Shown here: in pieces, positions 36,380 through 46,297 of the stretch
How the letters are laid out: each line of letters begins with the position of its first letter
Position numbering within the stretch: position 1 is the first letter of the stretch
From: BCD1 sp965230565
GTDB lineage: Bacteria; Bacteroidota; Bacteroidia; Chitinophagales; Saprospiraceae
DNA: 64,000 nt
Direction of reading: 5' to 3'
Assembly: GCA_965230565.1 (NCBI GenBank)
Contig: CBDDLH010000003.1
Coordinates: 248,001 to 312,000 of the forward strand
Notes under the pieces: model-generated
The model's input: only the letters and a program-made list of their open reading frames with translations
What the model was told of the DNA's origin: nothing
Database searches by the model: none
Position numbers and translations under genes: made by a program

Positions 36380-38449
36380 CTAGTTGGACACATAATCATC
36401 CCACTTATTTATGTCAATTAAAATAGTAAAAGAATAATCTCTTGTTGTTGAATGGAGGTTATGATAAGTACCCCAAATATTCGCCAGGGTAACTGTAATG
36501 GTTGCTTTAATAATAAATTGTTCATCCTTATTCTTGACTTTCCATAAGGCAAGATATGGCGGTCTGAGGCCTCCCCCTTTTCCCTTGGCATTGTCTGTCA
36601 ATCCATATAACGTACTGTTACCGGTAAAGAGATATTCCATAGCGGTTGCAAAATCTACTTTCGTTGAACTACCTTTATCCTCAGGGTCATATGTTCTTAA
36701 TGTGCCATCACTATCCTTTACTGCACGCATTTCAACTATTTGGGATACAGCATTATTATGGCTTCCTCCAACGCTTGGCGTAAAGGCTTTGTACCCTTGG
36801 ATTGTCCCTGTCCAACTTTGGGAACCACTTATAGAGCCATTAACACTTGGACCGTCCTTTGAACCTCCTGCGCCTATACTGGACCCATAAGTTGCCGTAA
36901 CGGTACCTGTTTCAACATTACTTTCAACATCTACATTGGCACCAACCACAACATTATTGTCATCCTCTTGTGATTCCATTTCTATCTTGACTTTTTCAAG
37001 AAACCACCCTCTATGGTTATTAACATCATAGGCCATTTTATCATCCGTAGCAACATCCACATATGTTCCTGCCGCTTTGATTGTCAGATATTGAGATCCA
37101 TTGTCGTCAATGAATAACTTTGGAAGAAAGGATAGATATATCTTGGCTGTTTGACCTGTTCCAAGCAAATTAAACTCCCGGGAATCAGTAACTTCTTCCA
37201 TTACAATCGCTCCCTTTCCCTGATCAATAAAACTTCCGCTGGTTGCATGAGAATACCCCCAACCGGTTCTATCAAAGGCCATTTTCGAGCCGTTAACAAC
37301 ATGAAAATTGGTTTCCCCGTCATCAACGGTAGCGTAACAGTAGGTTCTTTTGGCGGAATTCGTTGGATCTTTCTTAGTCATATTCCAACTCCTTAGGTTA
37401 TCTCCATAACTAAAAATTATCATAGAATTAACCACCCCAAATTTTTCCCCATCAAAGGGTTGTGTCACAAGGTAATTTACATCCTCACTTTTTTCGTACA
37501 GAAGGTAGGATGCTGTATTGGCCCCATCCCAATGCCATCCCCTGATATTATCTGATTCGGAAAGATGTAATGAGTCAGGCTCTGATTTACCTCCCTTTGA
37601 AACAATGACTATGGATTTGCTCAACCCTTCATGAAAAAAAACAACGCTAAATTTTCGTTTATCATCATCTTCCGAAAGATTATTCATACACCATCCCCTC
37701 ATTAGGTCAGGATGATCCGGTATGTTTTTGAGAAAGGCATTTGATTCTATAATTTTTCCAAATTTCTTGCCGTCAAATTCTCTTAAAAAGAGGTCGAACT
37801 CATTGCCATTTTTCAGGGAATACAATGCATAATTTCCTCCGTCCCAACTAAATCCCCTCAAATTGTCCCCATCAAAAATATCATTAATATGGGTGATTTC
37901 GGGTGTTATCAGATGCCCTGGATCTTCCAGTGGTACTTCATCACCCATAACTGCATCCGCCAAAGTACTTTTATCATATAACCCCCAATGTGCCCCCTTA
38001 TTACCGGAAGAAACGTTATCTACAGTCGGACCATTTGCAAAATGAAGAAACTGTCCGCTATTGCCTCGATTTTCAAGCCTGTAGTTATCAGTACCGTCAA
38101 CTTTCACTCTCATCCAATGTGAGGACTCATCAGTGGCAGGCACTGCTGACAATAACAATTGTCCTTGTTTTATGTGCAGATATTGATTACCCGCCAGTTT
38201 ATTTTTCAGTCGGTAATGGTTATCTCCAGCGTCCTCAACATCCCACAAGCCACTTTGCTCATCTGATTTTAGAGGACCAACTGTTAGAGCTCCATTTTCA
38301 ACTTTAATGTAGCTATCAGCTTTGTCGCGATTTTTTAGTAATACTGTAGTCAATACTTGCTGTGTCCAGCCAATTTGCTGTACAAAAAGAGCCATCAGGA
38401 TTATAAAGCCTGTTCTTTTAAAAATTTTTATTAAGGTTTTCATGGTCAA
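36380..38449 (-). CDS. Secreted trefoil-propeller protein with leukocidin-like pore domain
   Basis: The 689-residue protein has a signal peptide (about 1-30). Residues 40-160 contain a three-fold repeat (YRLKN..., LHIK..., then YRLEN..., LHFA...) of beta-trefoil/lectin type. The middle (190-360) has four repeats around DNLRGFSWDGG / DNIRGWHWDGA, propeller-like. Residues about 430-689 resemble the beta-pore-forming leukocidin/alpha-hemolysin domain: an amphipathic Gly/Ser stem near 517-552 (TATYGSSIGAGGS...), LRPPYLALW, and a C-terminal RDYSFTILIDINKW strand. The resemblance was judged by eye. A hybrid sensor gene lies directly upstream and a T9SS/tail-fibre module directly downstream. Confidence 0.55.
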   Translation of the reverse strand: MTMKTLIKIFKRTGFIILMALFVQQIGWTQQVLTTVLLKNRDKADSYIKVENGALTVGPLKSDEQSGLWDVEDAGDNHYRLKNKLAGNQYLHIKQGQLLLSAVPATDESSHWMRVKVDGTDNYRLENRGNSGQFLHFANGPTVDNVSSGNKGAHWGLYDKSTLADAVMGDEVPLEDPGHLITPEITHINDIFDGDNLRGFSWDGGNYALYSLKNGNEFDLFLREFDGKKFGKIIESNAFLKNIPDHPDLMRGWCMNNLSEDDDKRKFSVVFFHEGLSKSIVIVSKGGKSEPDSLHLSESDNIRGWHWDGANTASYLLYEKSEDVNYLVTQPFDGEKFGVVNSMIIFSYGDNLRSWNMTKKDPTNSAKRTYCYATVDDGETNFHVVNGSKMAFDRTGWGYSHATSGSFIDQGKGAIVMEEVTDSREFNLLGTGQTAKIYLSFLPKLFIDDNGSQYLTIKAAGTYVDVATDDKMAYDVNNHRGWFLEKVKIEMESQEDDNNVVVGANVDVESNVETGTVTATYGSSIGAGGSKDGPSVNGSISGSQSWTGTIQGYKAFTPSVGGSHNNAVSQIVEMRAVKDSDGTLRTYDPEDKGSSTKVDFATAMEYLFTGNSTLYGLTDNAKGKGGGLRPPYLALWKVKNKDEQFIIKATITVTLANIWGTYHNLHSTTRDYSFTILIDINKWDDYVSN

Positions 38450-38488
38450 ATTTTTAGTGAGTTAAATAGGTGTAGATTTCTAACACCC

Positions 38489-38550
38489 CAAAGATGCAGG
38501 GTGGAGTATTCAGAGTCCTTCACCTATTCCCCAAAACCTTCACGTATTCC
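38489..38550 (-). promoter_or_regulatory. Candidate operator and promoter of the pore-like gene
   Basis: On the minus strand, GGAATACGTGAAGG (38550-38537) and GGAATAGGTGAAGG (38530-38517) are 14-bp direct repeats with one mismatch and a 20-bp period. Twenty bases downstream lies CATCTTTG (38496-38489), one base from the -7 consensus. The proximal repeat therefore covers the -33 position, as expected for an AraC-type activator site. The start codon at 38449 is 40 bases further on. Confidence 0.6.
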
Positions 38551-38624
38551 ACATCAGGCGGAAAAACAGTAGCAATTATTTTGCATTAGCAAAACAAACA
38601 ACCTTATAACTAATTGAAAATTAA

Positions 38625-39920
38625 TTATTTACGAATCTCATTGGGCGGAAAGCCAAATTCTTCTGAAAAGGTGCGGGAAAAGTAGTTCGGATCGTTAAAA
38701 CCAACGTCGTAGGCGATCTCTGAGATATTGAGATCGGTTGTTTTGAGCAATTCAACGGCTTTTTGAAGCCTGATAGACCGGATAAACTGACTCGGTGTTT
38801 TTCCGGTAAGGGCTTTGAGTTTACGGTTGACCTGGGTATTGCTTCGGCGGGCAACATGGCAAAGGTCATTTACACTCAAATCTGGATCATCAAGTCGTTC
38901 CTGAACTACATTGATCAGTTTTTGAAGAAAGAGATCATCCAGTGATGGTGACTTTTTATCAGCTATACTACGGGAGAAAATTTCAGCTGTTGTGTTTTTG
39001 GTTTGTAATGACTTTCGCAATTCAATAAGCTTCTCCAGCCTCACAAATAATTCCTCCTTATTGAAAGGCTTAACCAAATAAGCATCTGCTCCTCCTCGCA
39101 ACCCTTCAATCCTGTCATCAACGGTGGCTTTGGCAGTCAGAAGAATGATGGGGATATGGCTGGTTCGATCATCGTTCTTAAGCGTCTCGCAAACTTCATA
39201 ACCGTCTTTCTCCGGCATCATCACATCACTGATGATGATGTCAGGTACAATGGCCAGTGCCTTATCGATACCTTCCTGTCCATTGCGGGCGATCTCGATG
39301 TGATACTCTCTTTTTAACAAACTTTCAATATAGGTAGCCACATCACGATTATCTTCAATGATCAGCAATGAAGGTGTTTCAGAATTTTCATTAAAAGTGG
39401 CCAGATCCAGCAAAGGAACTATGTTTTGATCCCCGTCCTCCGAGTAAACATTTTTTCGAAGTGAATCACTAAATTCATAATCTCCCTTTTTAATGGTATC
39501 CGGACCTAGCTGAACTGGAAATAACAACAGAAAATCTGTTCCCTCTCCCAATTGACTATCAACAACTATGGAACCACCCATCATTTCTACCAGTTCTTTT
39601 GTCAATGACAAACCAATTCCTGTTCCGGCTTCTTTTCGGGTAGAAGAAGCATCGCCCTGGTAAAACCGATCGAAAATTTTGGGGAGATTATCTTCGGAAA
39701 TCCCTATCCCGGTATCACTGACTTTCATTTGTAACCAATCCCTTCCCTGAATGTCTATTTTCTGCAAATGCAGAATTACCTTTCCTCCCTCCGGAGTAAA
39801 CTTGATCGCATTGGTCAAAAGGTTGTAGGCAATATGCTGCATCTTGGCCTCATCAAAATCCATGATCAATTCCCGCACCTCCGGGTAAAAGGTCAAACGG
39901 ATCTTTTTTTCATCTGCCAT
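38625..39920 (-). pseudogene. Hybrid two-component regulator, C-terminal part (frameshifted)
   Basis: This 431-residue frame continues the sensor gene. It holds the HATPase domain (DTGIGI at 69-74, GTGIGLSL at 99-106), a receiver domain with phospho-acceptor Asp232 (IIISDVMMPEKDG) and an AraC-type HTH domain (about 325-431, ending GFNDPNYFSRTFSEEFGFPP). It is read after the HisKA frame, with a one-base shift near 39910-39920. The two together make about 1345 residues, the usual length of a hybrid two-component sensor of Bacteroidota. Its probable target is the pore-like gene downstream. Confidence 0.88.
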
Positions 39921-42660
39921 GGAATAGAAAGGATTCCGTGAGGTACTGCAGGTAATGGATAATATCGCCCTGGATCTTATCCATTTTTAGGGTACCCGAA
40001 TCCAACTTGGACAGATCCAGTAGCTGGTTGATCAGGCGGAGCAGATTTTTGCTGTTGCGTTGAATGAGTTTCCGTTCCTGAGAATGACCTTTGATGTTAT
40101 TGGTCATGCCCATTATCACCGTCAAAGGCGTCCGGAATTCATGAGTGATGTTGGTGTAAAGCCGGGATTTGAGTGTATTTAACTCCTTGAGCCTTTTGGA
40201 TTCCGCTTTTTCCAATTGTTGATTGACCTGGTATCTGTACAGGAGATAAACCAATGCCAGGAAGCCAAGGATATACAAGGTCCAGGCCCACCACCTTTTA
40301 TACCAAGCTCTGATAACTACAATTTCTAAAGACAGCTCGGAAGACTCAAAAAACTCAGGAGTAAGTCCACCCTGAATGTGTAAAGTATATTTTCCGGGAG
40401 GAAGGTTTTCATATTGCAACCTATTAAGCCGTGAAGGATTGCTCCAGTTCTTATCATAGCCTTCCAGGAAATGTGTGTACAATAACTGGCCCGTATTGCG
40501 ATAATCAGGAACAAAAAATTCCAAACCAAAAAAGCGATCCCGGTGAGAAAGACGAATAGCTGAAAGATCATTCAATGCCGATAACTGGACAAATAAAGAA
40601 TCTGCTTTATTGTTAAACCTTTCGTACCGGCTGATACTCACCGGAAAAATGGTTTCAAATCCTGCCTTTTGGGTCAATTCTTCCGGATCAAAGACATTTA
40701 CACCTCCATCAGGTGTACCAATATATAAATGCCCTGTTTTACTGGCCAGCCCGGGAAGTCGGTTAAAAGCCATTTCTGACAAGGAAGGGAGCATGGGAAA
40801 TCGAGTAATAACCCCCGTTTTTTTATTTAACCTAAGGGTGCCTTTCTCCGTGACCAGCCACAAATCATCAGCCTTGCCTGGAAGCATTTGGAATACCCTG
40901 CTCAAAAGGCCCGTAAATTCATTGACTTCATAGGGAATTTGAATGATCTCCCGGGTTTTAAGATCCAGCATGCTGAGCCCTGATTGCGTGCCGTGGCCAA
41001 ACCACAGAAACTGCCCTCCATCTTCATACATGCCATACATATAATGGGAAACCCAGGCTTTGGAATAAGGATTCGCTTCGATATTATTAAGCAGGTTCCC
41101 CTCTAAATCAAACTCCAGGATACCATCAAACCAATTCGATAGAAACAAAGACTCTGAATATTTACTGAACCTGATATCCCTTATCTCACTATTCAAAGAG
41201 AAGACATCATCCGGGATTGAGATCTTTTTCAGATCCTTTTGGGCGATCTCATACCTGTAAAATTCAAACGGCAAATCATTTACCCCTACCCAAAGATATT
41301 TATCATCAGGTCCAAGCCCGTGCGTGATATAATCGTAGCCAGTTGTGGGAAAAAGTTTTTGCCCTTCCCATGTTTCCATATCTATGGCATACTCATTCCA
41401 GAACAAAACACCGCCTGCACAGGAAAGTGCATGTACAAGTTGATCCTGAGGTGGGAGGTTGATCGGCAAGTCGGATATTTGACCTGTTGAAAAATCCAGT
41501 CTGGAAATTCCATTTTTATAGGAGAAATAAATATTACCCTCTTCATCTTCCGTAATTCCTTTGATATTACAATCACCATCAAAACATTTCCTGGAAATTT
41601 GATTTGAGGAATACTGCCTGAAGACATCTTCTTCTATAGTCATTTTAACTATACCAGCCCGGGTGGTCAGCCACACCTCACCCGATTGATCTCGAAAAAT
41701 ATTCAACAAAGAGCTGTTGAAAAAGGGAAACTCCAGGCTTTGTTCGAGAACCTTGTCTGTAAAATCTTCAAAAATACCTGTGTGGATATTCAATCTGGAC
41801 AACCGGAAGGGATTACCCCTGTGCCATATGAATTGTCCATCTGCAAATAATTGACCGGGTTTAGCTTCCTGTGGAAAACGATGGCCTTGCGGCAAACGGA
41901 CAAATTCCTCCTGACCTTCTTTCAGATAATAAACCGCATATTGATCCTTGGATTTATCGGGACTATGAATAACCCATATCGTATTTTCTTCATCTATGTC
42001 GATACTTGGCATTACGGGGTCCGCCCCTTGGGGGAAGAGGTAATTTTTGACCAGACCTGATGTGTCGAACTCCTGGACCTTATCCCTCTGTTTTACAAAG
42101 TAATTCCCGTTTCTTGTTAGGGTTTCATCATAATACCAGGAGATATTCGCCTTGACTACCATTCTGAAGGCTCCTCCCTTTTCAGCCCTTGTAATATATT
42201 GATACCTGTTTGGATTTCCGGCACCGGCAATTCCCCAAAGACTGCCGTCATCACAGATACCCACATTGGTAATATTATTTATCTTATTTGGAGTGAACGA
42301 TTCTTTTGCAACGGGCATAGTTAAGACTTCCCTGGACAAAGGATCAAATACCAGCAGGCTATCCCTTACAAAATAAAAACAGGGGTGACCTTTTTTGGCA
42401 TGGAATCTTCGGGTATTCGGTAAGGGGAACCCCATTACTTCAGGGTCGACAACAGATAATTTGTGACCGTCGTAGGTATAAAAACTCCAGTTGGCTCTTA
42501 TCCATATAAGGCCTGCATCATCCTGGGCAATATCTTTACCGTAGGCTAATTGATTCCCCTCAGGAAAGGTGATGTTTTCCAGCTTGATATTACCCTGAAA
42601 GGGCTGCGCACAAGTGATCACAGCCAAAAACAGAAAACAGTATGTCAATAGGGTTTTCAA
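39910..42660 (-). pseudogene. Hybrid two-component regulator, N-terminal sensor part (frameshifted)
   Basis: The 916-residue frame starts with a signal peptide (ending TCAQ), then a long propeller sensor region of Reg_prop type (NTIWVIHSPDKS-like units), a Y_Y_Y domain (about 690-770), one membrane helix (about 790-810) and a HisKA domain with phospho-His840 (NITHEFRTPL). It ends early at ...TESFLFHGR, where the continuation in the next frame reads ESF-YSMADEKK, consistent with one extra base. The periplasmic region would sense an oligosaccharide or surface signal. The frameshift may be an assembly artefact. Confidence 0.88.
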
Positions 42661-42723
42661 AACAAACGCATAAATTAATGCGGGGGGCAGTTTAAGTGGA
42701 AATCTATATAAAATCCAGAAGTA

Positions 42724-43089
42724 TTACTTTGACATGCCCTGTTCCATCCATTTCTTAAACAGCTCGACCTCTTCAGCAGAAAAAGGCGCTCTTTTATTCT
42801 TAAAAGGCATGAAATTTTCATCGTCAGAAGGTAATTGAACCCGGTATAAAATGCCGTTGATATTTGCTTTGGTAGCTTCATAATTATCAAGCATCTTTAC
42901 GCGCCCCTCTTCAGGAAAGTGGCAAGGTGTGCAACTACGCTCCATCAGGGGCAGAATATCTTTTTCATACGAAACTACCTGATTGCGCTTACCGAAAATC
43001 CCTGCGTTTTGAACTTTGCAGGATTGCAGCGTCATCGTGAGGCCAAGCAGCAGAATAAAGGCAAGGTTATGGACATTAAAAATTTTCAT
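42724..43089 (-). CDS. c-type haem lipoprotein, small
   Basis: The 121-residue product starts at 43089 (MKIFNVHNLAFILLLG) with a lipobox (LQSC, Cys24) and carries one CxxCH haem motif (SCTPCHFPEEG). After it come Met and His residues that could be axial ligands. It is probably an outer-membrane electron-transfer lipoprotein. The longer frame from 43131 is not preferred. No cognate oxidoreductase is adjacent. Confidence 0.8.
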   Translation of the reverse strand: MKIFNVHNLAFILLLGLTMTLQSCKVQNAGIFGKRNQVVSYEKDILPLMERSCTPCHFPEEGRVKMLDNYEATKANINGILYRVQLPSDDENFMPFKNKRAPFSAEEVELFKKWMEQGMSK

Positions 43090-43176
43090 GTTTTTTATTT
43101 TAAACTCGATTTCCTGTTTTAAAATTAGCATTTTTCCTCAGAAAGACCGAAACTTTACTAAATGAACTACACACAA

Positions 43177-43211
43177 CCAGTAACCAGAAACTAGCAACCA
43201 GAAACCAACAT
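43177..43211 (+). repeat. 7-nt tandem array touching the serine hydrolase stop
   Basis: Five contiguous units (CCAGTAA, CCAGAAA, CTAGCAA, CCAGAAA, CCAACAT) end in the first base of the downstream gene's stop codon, read on the minus strand. It belongs to the same family as the array at 20261-20302. Confidence 0.65.
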
Positions 43212-44641
43212 TATTTCCCAAATGCTTTCAATACCTCCCTCGTCAGATCCCACCTGTTAAAACCCTGGCGACCGTAATCCAATCCCCTGCGCACGATAAC
43301 CAGATCATGGGAAGGAACTACGATAACATATTGCCCCCGGTTTCCGGCAGTAGAATAAGCATCTTTCGGTACATCAGTTCTGTCATCAGGAACCAGCCAC
43401 CATTGTCCCCCGTAAAAATTGCCCCTTTCCGCAGTTGCCGGAGCCGGTGTTCTGACAAATTCAATCCAGTCTTTGGAAATAATTTGTTCACCGTTCCATT
43501 GACCATTTTGCAAATAAAGCAGTCCAAATCGGGCGAGATCTCTGGCATTGGTATAGACCTGGCTGCTCAAAATAAAATCTCCGAAACGATCAGCACTCAG
43601 GAGCGTATTTCTCATTCCGATCTTATCCAGCAAGGCTTTACGAGGAAATTCCAAATAGGTTTGTTGGTCTCCCAAAGCATTTTTCATGGCCAATACCCCC
43701 AGAATGGTGTCATAGTTCTCATAGTCCCAAAGGGTACCGGGTTTCCGGATGAGTCCTCTGTTCAAAGCACCATTCACAGAACTGGCTCCTGCCCAGTATG
43801 CCAGTCCGGAGCCGGTTACGTATTCCATCCTTCGGTTATCAACTGTATATAACCCGCTGGACATATTCAAAACGTGACGCAGGGTAATTTCGGAACGTGG
43901 ATCGGTTTCAGGTGAACGCTCCTTGGGCAACCATTCCAACCCAAGTGGTTTATCCAGTTCAAGTTTGCCCTGATCTGCCAAAATTCCCATTAAGGTGACC
44001 GCTATGCTTTTGGCCGTCGACCATGTTCTTGTCCTGGTATGTACATCCACCCCCGGAGCGTATCTCTCATGTACGATCTGACCTTTATAAACAATCAGCA
44101 GGCTCAGCGTCACCTGCTCTGACGATTCCCGGTTAAAGGACCATTCAGAGGCCTCCTTCAAGGCTTTGATATTAATCTCTTCCGGCAAAGATTGTATCTC
44201 AAGCATATCCCCGTCCGGCCATGGAATTTTGTCCGGATCTCCTTTTAAGGGCGGTGTTTTAAGCTCAGGCAAATCTTCAATATCCTCAAAAGTCTGATCC
44301 GGGGCGAGTATCATACATCCCAGGCCTTCCCGGAAAACGGCACGCATTACAGGCACACCTCCAGGAACACCAATGGCTACCGTTTTTCGGTCCCAGTCAA
44401 TTTGGTAATCGCCGCCTTTTGCAGTACCTACAGGCTGCTTTAAATAGGCAAGTTCCTGTTCATAAACCAGATCAAGGCTTCGGTTGGAAGTAAACAGGCC
44501 ATTGCACATCAAAATGGCCTGCACTCCGTTTTGGATCATTTCTCCGGAAGCACGGGAATAGTCGTAGGTTTCTAATTGTTGCGCTTTCAAACCCTGTAAA
44601 AGCAAGAGGGCTACGGAAAAAATAAACAGGGATTTCTTCAT
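43211..44641 (-). CDS. Serine hydrolase, beta-lactamase fold
   Basis: The 476-residue product has a signal peptide (ending LKAQ) and a class C beta-lactamase/penicillin-binding fold. The nucleophile is Ser208 in STAK (208-211), the second motif is YEN (307-309), and TAGNRGQY replaces the usual KTG. Such proteins are often esterases or peptidases, not antibiotic-degrading enzymes. The start at 44641 (MKKSLFIFSV) is preferred over 44674, because it begins at the signal peptide. Substrate unknown. Confidence 0.85.
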   Translation of the reverse strand: MKKSLFIFSVALLLLQGLKAQQLETYDYSRASGEMIQNGVQAILMCNGLFTSNRSLDLVYEQELAYLKQPVGTAKGGDYQIDWDRKTVAIGVPGGVPVMRAVFREGLGCMILAPDQTFEDIEDLPELKTPPLKGDPDKIPWPDGDMLEIQSLPEEINIKALKEASEWSFNRESSEQVTLSLLIVYKGQIVHERYAPGVDVHTRTRTWSTAKSIAVTLMGILADQGKLELDKPLGLEWLPKERSPETDPRSEITLRHVLNMSSGLYTVDNRRMEYVTGSGLAYWAGASSVNGALNRGLIRKPGTLWDYENYDTILGVLAMKNALGDQQTYLEFPRKALLDKIGMRNTLLSADRFGDFILSSQVYTNARDLARFGLLYLQNGQWNGEQIISKDWIEFVRTPAPATAERGNFYGGQWWLVPDDRTDVPKDAYSTAGNRGQYVIVVPSHDLVIVRRGLDYGRQGFNRWDLTREVLKAFGK

Positions 44642-44844
44642 GATGTATGTTTTTGGTAAATCTACCATTTTCATGGCAAAATACTATTGACTGTCAGGTA
44701 AGTTAAAGCCTGGAATGCCCAAGGCGATAGCTTTTACACCTTGAAAAAAAGCTTATTTTTTCGTAAATTACTATATCATTGACATTACATAGATCTGTTT
44801 TAGTTTGCTCATTACACATTAGGCAAGAAATAAAAACAGATATT

Positions 44845-45585
44845 ATGAATGCTTTACTTATCCTTTATATCGTTGCCGGCATATTCCTGCTCAGCGGCAT
44901 CCGAATCATTTTTGAATACAAAAGAGCGCTGAAGTTCAGGTTTGGGAAATATATCAAAGTACTCAAGCCTGGTTTCCGGTGGATCGTTCCCTTTATCGAG
45001 ACCATCCAGATAGTCGACATCCGGGTGATCACCATCAATATAGATTCCCAGGAAGTTATGACGGAGGACAACGTACCCTGTAGTATTGACGGTGTTGTAT
45101 TTTTCCGCATTCACGATCCGGAAAGGGCAGTTTTGGAAGTTGAAGAATACAAATTTGCCATTATGCAGCTGGCACAGGCGGCCCTAAGGGATGTTTGCGG
45201 TAAGGTTGAATTGGATACGATTTTATCCAAACGGGAAGAGATGGGCAAAAACATCAAAGGCATCGTGGAAAAGGAAACCAGTGAGTGGGGCATAATGATC
45301 ATCGATGTCAAAATCAAGGACATTCAGTTGCCGGAAAACATGAGACGTATGATGGCCAACCAGGCAGAAGCAGAACGTTCGAGAAGAGCAAGGGTTATCC
45401 TTGCACTTGCCGAGGAACAAGCTGCCGAGAAACTTTTCGAGGCCGGTAAGATCATCGACAAATCACCTTCGGCCATCAAACTGAGACTCTATCAGACATT
45501 GGCGAACATCGCGTCTGAAAAGAACTCTACAATCCTTTTCCCATTCCCGGAAGAAGTATTGCCACGGGAAAAGAAGGATGATTGA
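44845..45585 (+). CDS. SPFH/stomatin-like membrane protein (slipin)
   Basis: The 246-residue product has one N-terminal hydrophobic helix (about 3-20) and an SPFH domain with the slipin pattern (FRFGKYIKVLKPGFRWIVPF, VVFFRIHDPERAVLEVE, MANQAEAERSRRARVILA). A helical coiled region follows. Such proteins form membrane-associated oligomers and often work with an NfeD partner, but none is present here. The ATG at 44845 begins directly before the helix. Confidence 0.9.
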   Translation: MNALLILYIVAGIFLLSGIRIIFEYKRALKFRFGKYIKVLKPGFRWIVPFIETIQIVDIRVITINIDSQEVMTEDNVPCSIDGVVFFRIHDPERAVLEVEEYKFAIMQLAQAALRDVCGKVELDTILSKREEMGKNIKGIVEKETSEWGIMIIDVKIKDIQLPENMRRMMANQAEAERSRRARVILALAEEQAAEKLFEAGKIIDKSPSAIKLRLYQTLANIASEKNSTILFPFPEEVLPREKKDD

Positions 45586-45642
45586 AAACAACCTACTGAT
45601 TTTACCTTTATTAAAAACCCCGTAAAAACACTTGATTTAGAT

Positions 45643-45679
45643 GTTAAATATTTCTAACTTTATGTTAATAATTTCTAAC
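45643..45679 (+). promoter_or_regulatory. Twin operator upstream of the XRE operon
   Basis: Two near-palindromic 16-bp sites, GTTAAATATTTCTAAC (45643-45658) and GTTAATAATTTCTAAC (45664-45679), share GTTA...TAAC arms. They are spaced 21 bp start to start, about two helical turns, 17 bases before the ATG at 45696. The XRE regulator of this operon is the probable binder. This is inference from pattern. Confidence 0.6.
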
Positions 45680-45695
45680 ATTTAATAAAAGTGTC

Positions 45696-46100
45696 ATGAA
45701 AACAATATTCTGGCCTGTTTTTATTTTGACCTGGTCCCTGGTGCTGTCAGGTTTATGGATCATTCAACCGGATGAATCTCCCGCTTCTGTTCTGGAGATC
45801 ATTTTTGTGGGGATCATTGCCATCTTCTTTGGTCTCGGCGTATATTTCGGGATCAACAGAATGAGAAATAAACAAAAAGGCTTTCCTGAAGAGGATGAAA
45901 TGTCGAGAAGCATAACACAGAAAGCTGCTGCCCTGTCCTTTTACCTGGGTGTAATATGGTGGTTGGTTCTGATCTATTTTTATAGTCATACGACTATTGA
46001 TCTCAATTGGATCCTCGCTTCCGGAATGATAGGCATGGCCGTTATCTTCATTATAAGCTGGGCAGTTTTAACGATAAGAGGGATCAGCTATGAGAAATAG
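45696..46100 (+). CDS. DUF2178-like membrane protein of an XRE operon
   Basis: A 134-residue protein with four hydrophobic helices, followed by a small XRE-type regulator whose start overlaps by 11 bases. This pairing of a four-helix membrane protein with a short XRE regulator is common. The membrane protein may sense envelope state; this is not proven. Function unknown. Confidence 0.7.
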   Translation: MKTIFWPVFILTWSLVLSGLWIIQPDESPASVLEIIFVGIIAIFFGLGVYFGINRMRNKQKGFPEEDEMSRSITQKAAALSFYLGVIWWLVLIYFYSHTTIDLNWILASGMIGMAVIFIISWAVLTIRGISYEK

Positions 46101-46287
46101 GATAAAAGAGCTGAGGGCCAAATCCAACCTGACCCAGAACGAGCTTGCCCAAAAAGTAAATGTACGCAGGGAAACCATCGTGTTCCTCGAAAAAGGAAAA
46201 TATAATCCTTCACTGAAACTCGCATACGATATTGCCCAAGTCTTTAATCTTACCATTGAAGAGGTGTTCCTTTTTAATGAAGAATGA
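46090..46287 (+). CDS. Small XRE-family transcriptional regulator
   Basis: A 65-residue protein that is a single helix-turn-helix domain (NRIKELRAKSNLTQNELAQK, then RRETIVFLEKGKYNPSLKLA), the class of small regulators such as YozG. It is translationally coupled to the membrane protein upstream. Autoregulation through the twin sites at 45643-45679 is likely. Confidence 0.88.
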   Translation: MRNRIKELRAKSNLTQNELAQKVNVRRETIVFLEKGKYNPSLKLAYDIAQVFNLTIEEVFLFNEE

Positions 46288-46297
46288 AAAATTGCTT

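Noticed and set aside
36380..38449. Calling the pore-like protein a proven toxin
   Set aside because: The resemblance to leukocidin-type domains rests on pattern and short motifs only; no profile search was possible.
39910..39920. Programmed frameshift in the hybrid sensor gene
   Set aside because: No slippery sequence is present and one extra base explains the break.
43211..44641. Beta-lactam resistance by the serine hydrolase
   Set aside because: The fold is shared by many esterases and peptidases, and the third motif is changed (TAG in place of KTG).
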